Source: Hsuehochloa calcarea
Lineage: Eukaryota > Streptophyta > Magnoliopsida > Poales > Poaceae
Direction: 5' to 3'
Assembly (NCBI GenBank): GCA_036346395.1
Contig: CM070604.1
Location: 39,335,662-39,399,661, forward strand
DNA: 64,000 nucleotides
This document shows positions 46,500 through 59,405 of this stretch, one piece after another (position 1 is the first letter of the stretch; each line of letters starts with the position of its first letter). The notes beneath the pieces are model-generated. The model made no database searches. It was not told the origin of the DNA and saw only the letters and a list, made by a program, of their open reading frames with translations. The position numbers and the translations under genes were made by a program.

Positions 46500-49400
46500 T
46501 GTAACATCCCAATTTTCTGAGCTCTAAAAATATTTTAAATAATTACTTGTTGGAAAATACAATATTTGAATTTCTATTAATTCTTACTATTTTTATTTAA
46601 AGCTTAACAAAGACTTTCGTGTCAAAATAATTTAGTATGCTTAATCCCAACATCAACAATGGTTAAAACTATTTTATTTGGAATCTATGTACTTAGATAT
46701 ATTTTCTAGAATTTTTTGGAATTTTTCCAAGTTCATTTGCTATTTTCTAATCGCTATTTGGATTTTATGTATTTTATAAAATAGAAAATCTATTTAAAAC
46801 CCTTCGGAACAGTATCGGTCGAAACCCAATCCTATTCCAATCTCGGCCCAACTCTGTGCGGCCAGTCACACGCGCCGCTCCCTTGTCCCTCGACCAGGTG
46901 GGCCCCGCCTATCAGGTTGTCGTAGCCCCTTCTCGTCATCTTCCTCGCGCCGCGTCCGCCATTGTCGGAGCTTCAAGCTCGTAACGACAAGTTTGAATCT
47001 CCAGCTAAAGCCTATCTAGAAAATGTGTAGGATATTATCTCTATCTCTCCCGCACCCGTTCCGGTTGGAATCAAACATCGGATCGGTTTCTATCTCCTAG
47101 AATCCAGGGCTTTGGTTTCGTAACCAAATCGGACTCGATTTGGGATCTTTCTAATCCGGCACACCCAAGCCCTATAAAAGCCGCCCTAGGGTTCGCGATT
47201 GACCCAACATCCTAGAACCGCCAGCCTCCTCCACCCTGGAGCCCTAGCACCACCGCATTTGCGAAATTAGGATTTTGCCACCGCCGTCGGGTTTTCTTCG
47301 ATTGCGCTGTCGTCTTCATCGCCTCATCGTCATCGACCACGCCGTCATCTTCTCCTTCACCAGAGCTCTCTCCAACACCCCTTCACGACCACAAGACGTC
47401 ACCGATGTTTGTTGCCGACAACAGTCGCACCTGCTCCGCCACTTCGTCATCGATTCCGCCAACTTCGGCGACCTTCCTTGCCAATACCAGTACCGGTATA
47501 TGCACAATAGCCTCTTCTACCTAGTACGCGCATCCGCCACCGGTGAGGCACCGTCGTTCGTCATTGCCGGTTTAACCCAAGTCTCACTGTCGTCGTGTCA
47601 TTGTGTCGTGCCACTGTGTTCTGCCATGTATACTCAAGAGCACATGTGTCGTGCCACATATACTCGTAGGCGCACGTGTCTGCCACCTCACTCGCCACAT
47701 CTGCTCGAACCATTCGCGTGTCTGCTCGATCAACCGCGACAGAACTCGCAACTCTAAAAGAAATCCGATCTATTGTAAACCTAGTCCACCATACTCCGTG
47801 TCTATGCCATATGGGGTCCCAAAGCCAAATCTCTCTTTCGTGAACCCGTGAACTGTAGAGCCTTCCACGACTAGGTAGTCATAGCCTTCCACGACCGGTT
47901 AGTCGTAGCCTCCTAGGACCATGCAGTGAAAACCTTCTAACCATGTGGTCAAAATTTCTTTCGAGTACACGTAGTCAAAAGTGGTGTACAATACTCGATG
48001 TGCAGTGCTCGGTGAATAGTACTTGAATTTCCTTTTGAGTATTTTCTTTAGATTCAATCTTTCAAAAGTGATATCTTTTGCATCCGAACTCGATTGAGCC
48101 TATTCAAATTTCTAAATTCATATAAATTTGAAATCTCTTTATTTACAATTTTAATTGAATTTTTGGAATTTGTTTTGCCTCTTTTATTTATTTATTTTGT
48201 TTACGCGTAGACGTTAATTCCTCGGGAACTTTTGAAGAAGAAGAAGTGCCTCAAGATCAAGACCAGTACCTAGACCTATTCCAAGGCAAGTTATATCTTT
48301 GATCATATTGAACCCAGTTTTCAAAATACATTGTTTCAATATATTGCATTCTATTTCAAGTATTTATTTAAATACTTTTGGGTTAGTTATTACTCCAATT
48401 TGTAATATACACCTTGTCTATTGTATGCCATTATCTTTTGTCACACTAGGATTGGTTAATTATTAGTTGGTACTATCGTAGCACCAACGTGGGTTCGTTA
48501 GATACGAGTAGATTGCTTAGCCATGCCACAAGTTATCATTTCATGTGAGTTGCAATTATAAACTTGACTAAGCGATTGTGGAACTGTGTGAAGAATCTGT
48601 GTGTGCTGTGTGCTATTACTCATTGATTGCATGTGTTACACTTAATCAACAGGGTGGGAAAAGATTTAGACTAAGGCAAGTGGTGGATTCTGTGTGATTG
48701 ATGGAGCTGTGTGCTGGGAATGATAAACTGTGTGACTTAGTTAGAAATTGAAAGTCTTGCCTTGGTCAATTAAAGACTTAACTTTGTGCGCCATTGAACT
48801 GAGCATTACTGTACAACCACATGCCTGGTATGGGACGGACCCGACTTAGTAAGTTTTGGAGTCATGCCATTGACCACTCAGGTTGTAGGTTAAGCTGTAT
48901 GATGGGCTAGAGGTGTGTTTATCACATCGCGGGATGGTTCGCCGCATCCCTGTCCAACGGTGTGTGTCGTAACCAAACACTGTGTGTAGCGGTTGGACGG
49001 CAGGAAAGCACATCGGGAGTGTCAATGTTTGAGATGAAGTTTCTGAAAGGTTTTGTTATGGTCAATGCTAACTACACTGATTGTATCTTGTGGGTAATGC
49101 GTACAACCTCTGTAGAGTGTTTAATTAATCTATTCGAATAGCCGCGTCCGCGGTCATGGACATGCTCGGGGATTTCACACGAAGGGTCGATTTTCATAAA
49201 ACAATTGGGAAGGGAGCTGTGTGATCTAAGTCATATGGCTGTGTGAATAACTTGCTTAGACTGTGTGTCTTGTGAAATCAAATGATAACTTAATACTTTT
49301 TATTTGTTTTGCATTATGTTTTCAATCTATTGTTTGTATTCAATTGCAAATGTTGCATTTCTGCAAAAGAACCACAGAAGCCATTCCATTGGAATAAGCC

Positions 49401-49682
49401 ATCATCTATAAATTGCATTCTGTGGTATGACTTACGAGTATGGTTGTGTACTCATACTTGCTTCAAACAATGAACAGAAGTGGAGGGGCCATCGCTTGCT
49501 TTTCAAGAGGAGTTCTACGAATGTGTCGATCGTTAGGGTCTTGATCTCAGTCAGTTGCCTGTGGTGTATTGATGGGATTCCGCTGAAGATTCTTTATATT
49601 CCGCTACTGCTATTTTATTTATTGTCCGCCCTGCGTGGTTTAATAAATGTAAACTCAACCATAAGGTCAAAACCATTATTTG
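46500..49682 (+). repeat. 3' LTR of gypsy F, part 1
   Basis: Starts TGTAACATCCCAATTTT after the polypurine tract AAGGGTGGAGGT (46487-46498). It is interrupted at 49682 by element H and finishes at 58656-58795, for a total of about 3323 bp. The TATA box TATAAAAG at 47173-47180 precedes a leader-like GCC-rich region. The open frame at 47275-47757 lies in this leader and is not conserved in the related LTRs, so it is not called as a gene. Confidence 0.9.
47173..47180 (+). promoter_or_regulatory. TATA box in LTR of gypsy F
   Basis: TATAAAAG in the sequence context AAGCCCTATAAAAGCCGCCC. It resembles the promoter of other gypsy LTRs here (for example 58957-58965 minus). Confidence 0.55.
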
Positions 49683-52175
49683 TGTAATACTCTGAAAAAT
49701 AATATTAAATAAATAAATATTAGCGTCTTAAGGGTCGGAGTGTAATTAAATTAATTAGTTAAAGAATTTAGGGCTTGTGCGTAATTAAAGAATTTAGTAT
49801 ACGTGGAAAATAGAATTTCGTAATTTTTTAAGAGCTATATAAATAGATCTTGGATTTTCTAGAAACCCTAGCTTTTCTTTGTTTTCTTTCCTCACCGCCA
49901 CCCATTTTTTTCCAAGCCGTCATTGTCGCTTTTCTTTCCTCTGCTGATTTCTACTGGTCGTGTCTGCCGAAATGTGCCCTCGCCGTCGCCTTTTTTTCTC
50001 CTCGCTACTGGATTGCTGCGCTCGCTCAAGGCCGAGCCGCCGCCGCTTTGCGCCGCCTTTCTGCGTTCTTTGCGCACTTCTTTGCACCATAAAGCTGCTT
50101 TCGCATCGCCAGACCGCTTCTTCTTTGCTTTTTCTTGTCGTCTGCAGCGTCTGCTTCTTATTCTTGAACCGAAAGCGAACTCTTGCGATCGCCGCCGCCG
50201 TAGGCCGCTGTCGGATAGCTCGCCCGCTTATGTCGCGGCCGCCAGGTGGCGTGTTTGCATGCATGCGAACAGGTGTGGTTATTGATTGTTTGTACTGCCG
50301 ATGCGTGTACTAGTTCTACGGGCAAGCACTGGTGGATTACTAATCAGGTTGCTATACGGGTGCATCAAGAGTGGAGCAATGAAGAAAAAGTGTAGCGCAA
50401 GGAAAACAAATCCAGTAGAAGATAAGGAAAAAAAAAGAGAGGAAAAATTAGAAGAAAAGAAGTCAAGATCCGGGTTTCCGTCGTGTGGTAACGATCTGGT
50501 TTCTCCCTCTTTTTGTTAGTTTAATTAGAGATTAGAGAGGGTTTTAGAAATTTTAGTCGAGGGCCGATTATTAGATCTCTTTAGCCCGCTGTTCTGTTGA
50601 ACGATTTATTAGGGTACCTTAATGACGAATTTTGGAAATCTCATCTACTAGTTAATTGTAGATAATTTCGATATCTTTCTATAGCATATTTTATTATGTC
50701 GATCGGACAAGTAGAATTTGAGTTATGATTTTCGGAAGGCTGCTGTCTTTACAGTTGTCGTCTTTTGGCGCCGTTTTGGTAGACTGTAGAGTAAAAATAG
50801 TAAATAGCTTAATTAGAGTTTTTGATCTACATGAAAGATGTAGATAATTGTCCAATGGTTCTGTAGAATCTGAGAACGCGAATTTTGGTTGGATAAAACA
50901 AAAGTTATGAATTTAGTAAGTCTGCTGTTCCGGAGCGGACAGATCGGCTTTCTGGGCTAAATACGGAGGGTTAGATGATTTAATTAGAAGTCTTCGTAAT
51001 CTAAGAAAATGTGGATAATTTTATAAAGAATCCAGAATGGGGTGGTTTGTGGTGATTGGACTTTTGCGTCAAAAGTTACGCTCTTTTTAGTAACCGGACA
51101 GCTATGGGTAACTATTCGGTACCGGCGTAACGTGGTATATTTGGGGACGTAGGAGCGATGTCGATTGATTGTTATTCTTATGATGCTGTAGTTTGTATTG
51201 AAATCTGTGTATATAATGTAGGAGAGGCGTCGTGCTTGTTGCCATCTGCTAGCCAAATCGTGCGTCGCAACTAGTAAAGGCAAGTACATGGTAAATAAAA
51301 TGATCAATGATTGATCACTGTGATTCTTTATCTTTCAGTACCATTATTGTTGTGCTTTTATTGTATTTTAATTGCAAGCAAGGGAATGGTATGAATTTAT
51401 ATTGTTAATGGACATGATGAAAAGTTGGATATGATGTTTATGATGGAGTTTGCCTGTTTGCATTCATAAGCATCTTTGCATAAGAGAAGGTGATCATGAA
51501 TGATCACAACTCCACGGGAGTGGAGGAGGTCCCCGATCCTTATGGAGGAACGGGCTTGAGAGTGAATGTTGTCGCGAGCATTCACTCATGCTATACCGGT
51601 ATACGCGAAAGAAGTGCATGTGGACATGTAGAATAGAGTTGCATTGTTGTATGAGATTAATGGATGTGAATCAAATAGAAGTACCTGTGATGTTAATGAA
51701 GTTATTGAATGCTGTTGATTGATTATTGTTTGTTGTATATCGATGTATTTGCTGAGTCGTGGACTCACCCTTGCTCTATTGTTGTCTTTAGGTGATCTTC
51801 GAGGATGCCGTAGCTGAGAGCGAGTAGAGCACATGGACAACACATGATCATTCGCCATAATAATCTTTTCATTCAATATTGGTTTACACTTGGACATGAT
51901 TAGAGGTTGAATAAAATTTAGGACATCAATTGGACTAGACTATTTGCTTTATTAATTTGGATTCATTGGATGATACTATTTTGGATTATTTACCTGGTTA
52001 TCATTCCCATTGATTATTTATTATCACTTGATCCATAATTATGCATTGCTCTTTTGTGGTCCATGGATATGATTATCATTGTTGTCTTGCTGTAATTATA
52101 TAGTGTGTCAATAATTATTAATGTAAAGGGTAGTGTGGTCGCATTCTAGGCTCAGTGTTGGGCTGGGGTGTTACA
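49683..52175 (+). repeat. 5' LTR of element H
   Basis: 2493 bp, TGTAATACTCTG...GGGTGTTACA. TATA box TATATAAATAG at 49836-49846, followed by AAACCCTAGC leader sequence and a GC-rich block (49900-50320) with overlapping small frames that are not conserved in the sister copy. No gene. Confidence 0.93.
49836..49846 (+). promoter_or_regulatory. TATA box in 5' LTR of H
   Basis: TATATAAATAG, repeated at 56315-56325 in the 3' LTR. It would start the H transcript about 30 bp downstream, near the AAACCCTAGC motif. Confidence 0.55.
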
Positions 52176-52177
52176 GT

Positions 52178-52192
52178 TGGTATCAGAGCGGG
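52178..52192 (+). promoter_or_regulatory. Primer-binding site of element H
   Basis: TGGTATCAGAGCGGG, two bases after the 5' LTR end. Initiator-Met tRNA type. Confidence 0.93.
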
Positions 52193-55100
52193 CTTTAGGT
52201 CCGTGGTGAATAGATTAACAACGTAGGCAAACTAAAATTGTTAAAATTTGTTTTAGTATTAGTAAATCAACTAAAATTTGCTAATGGTTAACTAACCTAA
52301 AATTTGACACATTAGTGCACAGTAGGTTAGAGAGAGGTACGAATATAGTTTTACGCTTCCGTTATGTGGTTTATTGATGTATGACTTGATTTTGACCTTT
52401 GAACTTATTATATAATGTTGATTGTGATTGATAGCTATGTCGAGGGATAGATGACGTGGTCGTGGTGGCCACGGTCGTGGAGGTCGGGGCATGGCGTGGT
52501 TCTGTGGGGCCCCTCCCGAGGCGCTTGAGATCGTGGTTGTGGCCCTCGGTTTTACCAGGTTACACCACCATTCGTGGTATGGGAATAGAGAGATAGCTAC
52601 TTTGATTGCAGTAGTTATAGGTATTGTGTGTGAGTTTCTTTATAAAAGTTGTTCTCTTCCTTGAGCTTGAATTTTGGGCAATTCTGGTTATAGTTGCGGT
52701 TGATGAATTTTCCTTGAGATAGTGTTTACAATACAATGGGTGATATTTCATTGGTCTCCTTTGGTTCCATAAAGCCATTACTTGTTCTCATGACTGTTGA
52801 TCTATTGTTGCTTTGTGTGAACATCGGTTAACAAGAAGATTGATCTTTTCGTGGGAGTTCCGCCTTCCTATTGGAAAATATGACTTATTTATTCACTTGG
52901 TATTCGGATATCGAAAGTTTTTTATTGCAAGTTCTTTAACATGTGAAAACTTTGGCTTTATGTATTTCTTTTGGATTATTTCGTCTTTGAAGTTTAATGC
53001 CTATTTTTTTTCCAAAAGAGTTAAAATCCTTTTGTGTTGACTTGTTATGTTTAAGCTAGAGGTGGTAAACATAGAAGTTCATTGATAAGGTATGAGTATC
53101 GTGTCGGATCAGAGCGTGATGCATGATTGGTCTTAACCCAAATTATTGTCGAGTAGTTACGAGTTGAGTAGTGACTAAGAGTATGTCCATACCTAATTGG
53201 AGTCATAAGAGTTATTAAGAAGTATGGAACGTTGATGAACTGGCTTGGACATTAAAATTGATTAGTTTGTTGAATTTATTGGATTTGGTACCAATGGATT
53301 AATCTAATTGTGTGTAAAGGGAAACTTGAGGAGATGCTAGGTTATTGCCTTAATAGATATTATTTGTGGTGTTATCTTTACTGTAGGCACTTGGTGATCA
53401 TATTTGGTTGATAGCTTTACATATACTTTAGTATGATTAATTATTGGAATTGTGTACAAAAGGTTGAAGGGATTGAATACCAGTGGATCTAGAATTTACA
53501 GGAGGAGTTCTGGATAGTTCTTCTTTATAGAATGACACGATGAATTTGATTATAGTGTTGTTGAGACTTTTGATCGAGATAAGATTTTGACTTTTGAAGT
53601 TTTAGGGTGATTTTGTTGAAAACTAAATGTGAGGAGGAACAACTGAATATGTGTTGGTAAATATTCAAGTGATTCGCAAATGAAAATAGGTAGCAGCTAG
53701 ACATCATAAGAAAGCTAGTTGATAACAATAATGGTTGGAGTGCAATTGCTGAGTGTTAAAGTTTGGTGTTGAGCATCACTAAGAGTTGAGCTGGTGTGAT
53801 TTAATAGGAGCTTATACCTAGACGATTGTGGAATAGTCAGACAATAGCATATCCGTGATGAAAGGGTTTTGATAAAACCTTTTAATTTGTGTAGTGGATC
53901 CCTTCTAATATAAAGTAGTGGTTGTAGTGAGGTTGTATGGTTTTGGTATAATCTCATTTTGAAGATGTGATGGTAAAGTAGTACGGAACAATTTGGTGAA
54001 CTTTTCGGGGCTTATTAATGGAAGAGTTGACGATAATGAATCATGTTAAGAGTGTATTATTCTTAATGTTAGTAAGATTGTCTGTAAGGGATTGTGGCTT
54101 CGTGTGGTGATGATTCTTTTAGAAAGAATGTAATTTGATCGCCTTTAGTAATATCGCTTAAATGAAAGGTTTGAGTTTTGAATTCATGAACTTTTTGAGT
54201 TCATGATTTATTTGGTAGATGAAATTGGTTTGAGCAAGTGACGAGTCGGAAAGCTTTATTGGTTCTTAAGTGATTAATGTGATTTGGTCTTTAAAAAAAA
54301 AATCTTTTTATTTGTCTCTTCTTTTGAGAAAGGAATAGTCGATTTGTTTTACAAAACCTTAAAGAGTGTATATTGGGAACTGGTTAATAGTGGTCAAGTT
54401 CATGATGTTGTGAGACCCTGGGTTGCAAGTTAATTGAGGAACATTAGAGGATGAATTCATTTCATGATATAAATCTCATAGAGAATTGGATCTAAAAGGA
54501 ATTATGGTCGTTGGGACAAAACTGATTATATTGTTACAATTAGTAGAACCTATAGTGAATAGTGATCCAAGAATATTTGTTCATGATGGTGGAGTATTGG
54601 AATTATCGAATAGTTGGGATATTGTGATGGTATACTTTGCAAGGTTATGTAGGTGAAATTGATTGGTGTGGTTTATTGAGGGTCCAAGATTAGTGAAGTA
54701 AATCGCTTTGGGCGACCAATTGATTAGTGATGATGCTTGATATTAATGATTGAGGATATTGTTTGGATTGTGGGAATTCTAGGCAATGAATATGCGGATT
54801 TCTATCAAGTATACCGTAAGTCACTTTAGGAGTCCCTGGTGTTGAAATTGAGCATGTGTTTTATGCTAGAACCTTGGTTGCCCAATGATCATGTGTAGAA
54901 GTAGTAGAACAAAAGTGGATTCCAAATAGTATGATGATCATTGATAGAATCCTTTGGTTTTAAATCAGTGTGTGTGTGTAGAGAATTTCAAGTTGATTAT
55001 CCTTAAAAGATTGAGGTGATGTGATTGTGGGTGTAGATTTTATTTGAGGTGTTGGGAATCATTTGTCAAAATAGTTTCTTTGGTAGAGGAGGGACTATAG

Positions 55101-55919
55101 TATCTTTGTATGGGTTAGTAGAGTCTCTCTAAATGAGCGCAGTTGTTGCTCTCGGGTTGAGCACCGCTTGAGATTACCAGCTAAGAGGAATGAGTTAGTG
55201 TGATGATTTGAAATCCTATGATTTGAGAGAGTTTATTCCTAAAAGAAAAATTGAGAAAAAAATTGATTCCTGTAGTGAAATGCCCTCTTGATTCTTGTTT
55301 GAGCCGTGTGTTTATGACAGAGGTCATTTACAATTTGAGTTGGCTTTACGTTGGCATGTGATTCTTTCTAATTTAGGGAAAAAAAAGAAGAAGAAAGTGA
55401 TTGATTTTGGCATTCGAATGTTTTCTCTTTTGGCTTACGTGGTGTTTATTTGCAAACGACCTATTTGGAAAATGGAAAGGTTTTTGTGATGAATCTTTGA
55501 TTTTGGATTTGACTATTCGATGGGGAGTTGGTAACGCGTGATTGCGATGAGAATCCTTTGTTTTCGTTGGGTTCTATTTATAAAAGAGTTTGTTTGAACT
55601 AGTTTGGTTGTGCGTTCTGGTTAAAGGAGGTACTCCTTGCAAATGTGAAGTGGTTGATTGGGAGACAGACGGGAGTTCAGGTGTTATGTACAGATTGTGT
55701 GGTTTGGTACCAAAACGAAGTTTGGCCCAAGTTACATTAGTTGGTTTGGAAGTTGTGGAGATTTTGGAAGAAAGTGTATCGTTAGGACCGTCTCGTGTCC
55801 ATGCAGGCACACAACATTTTGTATAACCCGATGTCAAGGTAGTATTTGAGAGATCAGATTACAAGGTTTTCTTAGAGCCGTTGACCACTAAGTAAGACCG
55901 TACCTTCGACTTCTGTCAG
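52193..55919 (+). other. Non-coding, G/T-rich interior of element H
   Basis: 3.7 kb without any frame over ~75 codons. An ATG at 52437-52439 starts MSRDR then TAG, followed by Gly/Arg-rich codons (RGRGGHGRGGRGM), which looks like a broken gag N-terminus. Beyond about 52600 the plus strand is poor in C: in four 60-nt lines I counted (53521, 53641, 54361, 54721), C totals 19 and G totals 63. No protease, RT or integrase motif was recognised. Confidence 0.7.
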
Positions 55920-56162
55920 TTGAGTGTACCGAAAAATGACGAGATGAGTGCAGAGGCACAAGACGTTGGTATACGTCAAGGTCTTTGTGGACGATTGTCC
56001 GAGAGAGAAGCGACTTGGGAGTTGGAGTCTCGTGATGCGCGAGCAATACCCGAGTTGTTCACGCGGGTATGTGTTATTTTGTTGTTTAATTTCATTTGTG
56101 CTTTTTCTTTGAGTAGAACGACGAGTAGAATTCGGGGTCGAATTCCGTTAAGGGGGGTAGAA
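55920..56162 (+). pseudogene. Chromodomain/C-terminal pol relic of element H
   Basis: The open frame includes SEREATWELESRDARAIPEL, matching the end of gypsy chromodomains (SxxEATWE), then a hydrophobic stretch and RGRIPLRG just before the polypurine tract, as in element B (VEIPLRG). This shows H descends from a chromovirus. The rest of pol is gone or unrecognisable. Confidence 0.6.
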
Positions 56163-58650
56163 TGTAATACTCTGAAAAATAATATTAAATAAATAAATAT
56201 TAGCGTCTTAAGGGTCGGAGTGTAATTAAATTAATTAGTTAAAGAATTTAGGGCTTGTGCGTAATTAAAGAATTTAGTATACGTGGAAAATAGAATTTTA
56301 ATTTTTTTAAGAGCTATATAAATAGATCTTGGATTTTCTAGAAACCCTAGCTTTTCTTTGTTTTCTTTCCTCACCGCTTGACCAATTTTTTTCCAAGCCG
56401 TCGCCGTCGCTTTTCTTTCCTCTTGATTTCTATGTTTGTTTGTCTTCTTGAAATTTGTGCCCTACTTCGCCGTCGACTTTTTCTCCCGCTATTTGGATTG
56501 CTGCGTTCGCGCCGAGCCGAAGCCGCCGCTTTGCGCCGCCTTTCTGCGTTCTTCGTTCTTGCACCAGACCAAAGCTGCGCCTTGCATCGCCAGACCGCTT
56601 CGCCTTCTTTGCTTTTTCTTATCGCTGCAGCGTCTTCAATGTATTCTTGAACCAAAGCGAACTCAGATCGCCTTTGGCCGTGTCTTCGCTGATCGGATAG
56701 CTCGCGCTTGCGTCATGTCGCCGGCCGCGGCGTGTTTGCATGCATGCGAACAGTGTGGTTATTGATTGTTTGTATCGCTGCCGCGCGTGTACTAGTTCTA
56801 CGGCAAGCACTGGTGGATTACTAATCGAGTTGCTATACGGGTGCATCAAGAGTGGAGCAATGAAGAAAAGTGTAGCGCAAGGAAAACAAATCCGAGAGAA
56901 GATAAGGAAAAAAAGAGAGGAAAAATTAGAAGAAAAGAAGTCAAGATCCGGTTTCCGTCGTGTGGTAACGATCTGGTTTCTCCTCTTTTGTTAGTTTAAT
57001 TAGAGATTAGAGAGGGTTTTAGAAATTTTAGTCGAGGGCCGATTATTAGATCTCTTTAGCCCGCTGTTCTGTTGAACGATTTATTAGGGTACCTTAATGA
57101 CGAATTTTGGAAATCTCATCTACTAGTTAATTGTAGATAATTTCGATATCTTTCTATAGCATATTTTATTATGTCGATCGGACAAGTAGAATTTGAGTTA
57201 TGATTTTCGGAAGGCTGCTGTCTTTACAGTTGTCGTCTTTTGGCGCCGTTTTGGTAGACTGTAGAGTAAAAATAGTAAATAGCTTAATTAGAGTTTTTGA
57301 TCTACATGAAAGATGTAGATAATTGTCCAATGGTTCTGTAGAATCTGAGAACGCGAATTTTGGTTGGATAAAACAAAAGTTATGAATTTAGTAAGTCTGC
57401 TGTTCCGGAGCGGACAGATCGGCTTTCTGGGCTAAATACGGAGGGTTAGATGATTTAATTAGAAGTCTTCGTAATCTAAGAAAATGTGGATAATTTTATA
57501 AAGAATCCAGAATGGGGTGGTTTGTGGTGATTGGACTTTTGCGTCAAAAGTTACGCTCTTTTTAGTAACCGGACAGCTATGGGTAACTATTCGGTACCGG
57601 CGTAACGTGGTATATTTGGGGACGTGTAGGAGCGATGTCGATTGATTGTTATTCTTATGATGCTGTAGTTTGTATTGAAATCTGTGTATATAATGTAGGA
57701 GAGGCGTCGTGCTTGTTGCCATCTGCTAGCCAAATCGTGCGTCGCAACTAGTAAAGGCAAGTACATGGTAAACAGCGATCAATGATTGATCACTGTGATT
57801 CTTTATCTTTCAGTACCATTATTGTTGTGCTTTTATTGTATTTTAATTGCAAGCAAGGGAATGGTATGAATTTATATTGTTAATGGACATGATGAAAAGT
57901 TGGATATGATGTTTATGATGGAGTTTGCCTGTTTGCATTCATAAGCATCTTTGCATAAGAGAAGGTGATCATGAATGATCACAACTCCACGGGAGTGGAG
58001 GAGGTCCCCGATCCTTATGGAGGAACGGGCTTGAGAGTGAATGTTGTCGCGAGCATTCACTCATGCTATACCGTATACTGTGAAAGAAGTGCATGTGGAC
58101 ATGTAGAATAGAGTTGCATTGTTGCATGAGATTAATGGATGTGAATCAAATAGAAGTACCTGTGATGTTAATGAAGTTATTGAATGCTGTTGATTGATTA
58201 TTGTTTGTTGTATATCGATGTATTTGCTGAGTCGTGGACTCACCCTTGCTCTATTGTTGTCTTTAGGTGATCTTCGAGGATGCCGTAGCTGAGAGCGAGT
58301 AGAGCACATGGACAACACATGATCATTCGCCATAATAATCTTTTCATTCAATATTGGTTTACACTTGGACATGATTAGAGGTTGAATAAAATTTAGGACA
58401 TCAATTGGACTAGACTATTTGCTTTATTAATTTGGATTCATTGGATGATACTATTTTGGATTATTTACCTGGTTATCATTCCCATTGATTATTTATTATC
58501 ACTTGATCCATAATTATGCATTGCTCTTTTGTGGTCCATGGATATGATTATCATTGTTGTCTTGCTGTAATTATATAGTGTGTCAATAATTATTAATGTA
58601 AAGGGTAGTGTGGTCGCATTCTAGGCTCAGTGTTGGGCTGGGGTGTTACA
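56163..58650 (+). repeat. 3' LTR of element H
   Basis: 2488 bp, partner of 49683-52175. From about 57000 to 58650 the copies differ only at scattered bases. In the GC-rich leader (56370-56770) they differ by many small substitutions and indels. TATA box 56315-56325. Confidence 0.93.
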
Positions 58651-58655
58651 ATTTG

Positions 58656-58795
58656 CTATTCAAATTAGCCATTTATTCTATTAATCGTCTTGTGTGCACC
58701 GATATTTATCTATGTTGATACTGTGTGCACTAGCGTGATCCTGGACTAGTGCAGAACACACAGAGAGTCCAGAATTGCATTTTTCGGTCCCGACA
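58656..58795 (+). repeat. 3' LTR of gypsy F, part 2 (end)
   Basis: Completes the F LTR after the ATTTG duplication of H and ends TCGGTCCCGACA at 58795. The expected 5-bp target duplication would be GTGCG (58796-58800), but the 5' end of F is lost so it cannot be confirmed. Confidence 0.85.
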
Positions 58796-58956
58796 GTGCG
58801 GTCGGGGCGGCCGGAGCGTGATTGTCGGCGACGAAATCGGCGAAGAACCGAGCTTTGGGGATCGCCGAAGAAACTCGAATTGCGAGCGCTAGAGAGAGAC
58901 TATAGTGAGGAGAGCTGGGGCACTAGGTGGAGGAGAGGGATGCGCACTCAGGGCTA

Positions 58957-58965
58957 CCTTTTATA
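58957..58965 (-). promoter_or_regulatory. TATA box in inverted LTR fragment
   Basis: TATAAAAGG on the minus strand, in the same context (GCCCTATAAAAG) as the F LTR promoter. If active it would read leftward into element F. Confidence 0.45.
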
Positions 58966-59326
58966 GGGCGAGGGGACACCGGGAGGCAGAGATCGTGCAC
59001 GGAGGTCACGGCGGCGACGGTGAATGCCCGATGTAAATGCGCGCAATAGTGGCAAGAAATGGTCGAGAACGGGCGCGAGTGTAACCGGCGACTTTAATGC
59101 GCATGATTACACGAGGAGAGGTGGAGGGAATCACGGAATTGAAAATCTCCACTCGGGCGTTAATGGCAGACGAAGGCACTGGATGCGGAAGGAAGAATGG
59201 GTCAGGGAGACGACGACACTGTAATGCGGGCCCCAGCTGTCAGTGACAGCAAGAAAGGAACGCAGCGGATGGTGCTTGGCCGTTCGATTTAAATCGGACG
59301 GCACATACTGATCGCTGATCGGACGG

Positions 59327-59405
59327 GCCAAACTAATCGGACGCGCTATACTGATCGGACGCGCTATACTGATCGGACGCGCCATACTGATCGGACACGC
59401 CATTA
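59327..59405. repeat. 18-bp tandem repeats
   Basis: About four copies of ACTGATCGGACGCGCTAT with one- or two-base changes, within the GC-rich U3 of the LTR fragment. Related GATCGGACGG words flank it. Confidence 0.8.

Larger units (their letters stand above)
49683..58650 (+). mobile_element. Complete LTR element H, mostly non-coding interior
   Basis: An 8968-bp element inserted in the 3' LTR of F with perfect TSD ATTTG (49678-49682; 58651-58655). LTRs are 49683-52175 and 56163-58650, nearly identical over most of their length. Primer-binding site TGGTATCAGAGCGGG and polypurine tract AAGGGGGGTAGAA fix plus orientation. The ~4-kb interior lacks long frames. Only a chromodomain-like end (55920-56162) and a Gly/Arg-rich start (52437 onward) betray gypsy origin. 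The near-identical LTRs imply recent movement, so H presumably used proteins from another element (non-autonomous). Confidence 0.92.

Noticed and set aside
47275..47757. 160-codon plus-strand frame
   Set aside because: Inside the transcribed leader of the F LTR just after its TATA box; no recognisable domain and not conserved in related LTRs.
49850..50313. Several overlapping frames of 80-120 codons
   Set aside because: GC-rich leader of the H LTR; the matching region of the second LTR (56378-56765) gives different frames.
56067..56116. Possible intron in the chromodomain relic of H (GTATGT to AG)
   Set aside because: Only about 50 bp, shorter than typical plant introns, and the frame reads through without splicing.
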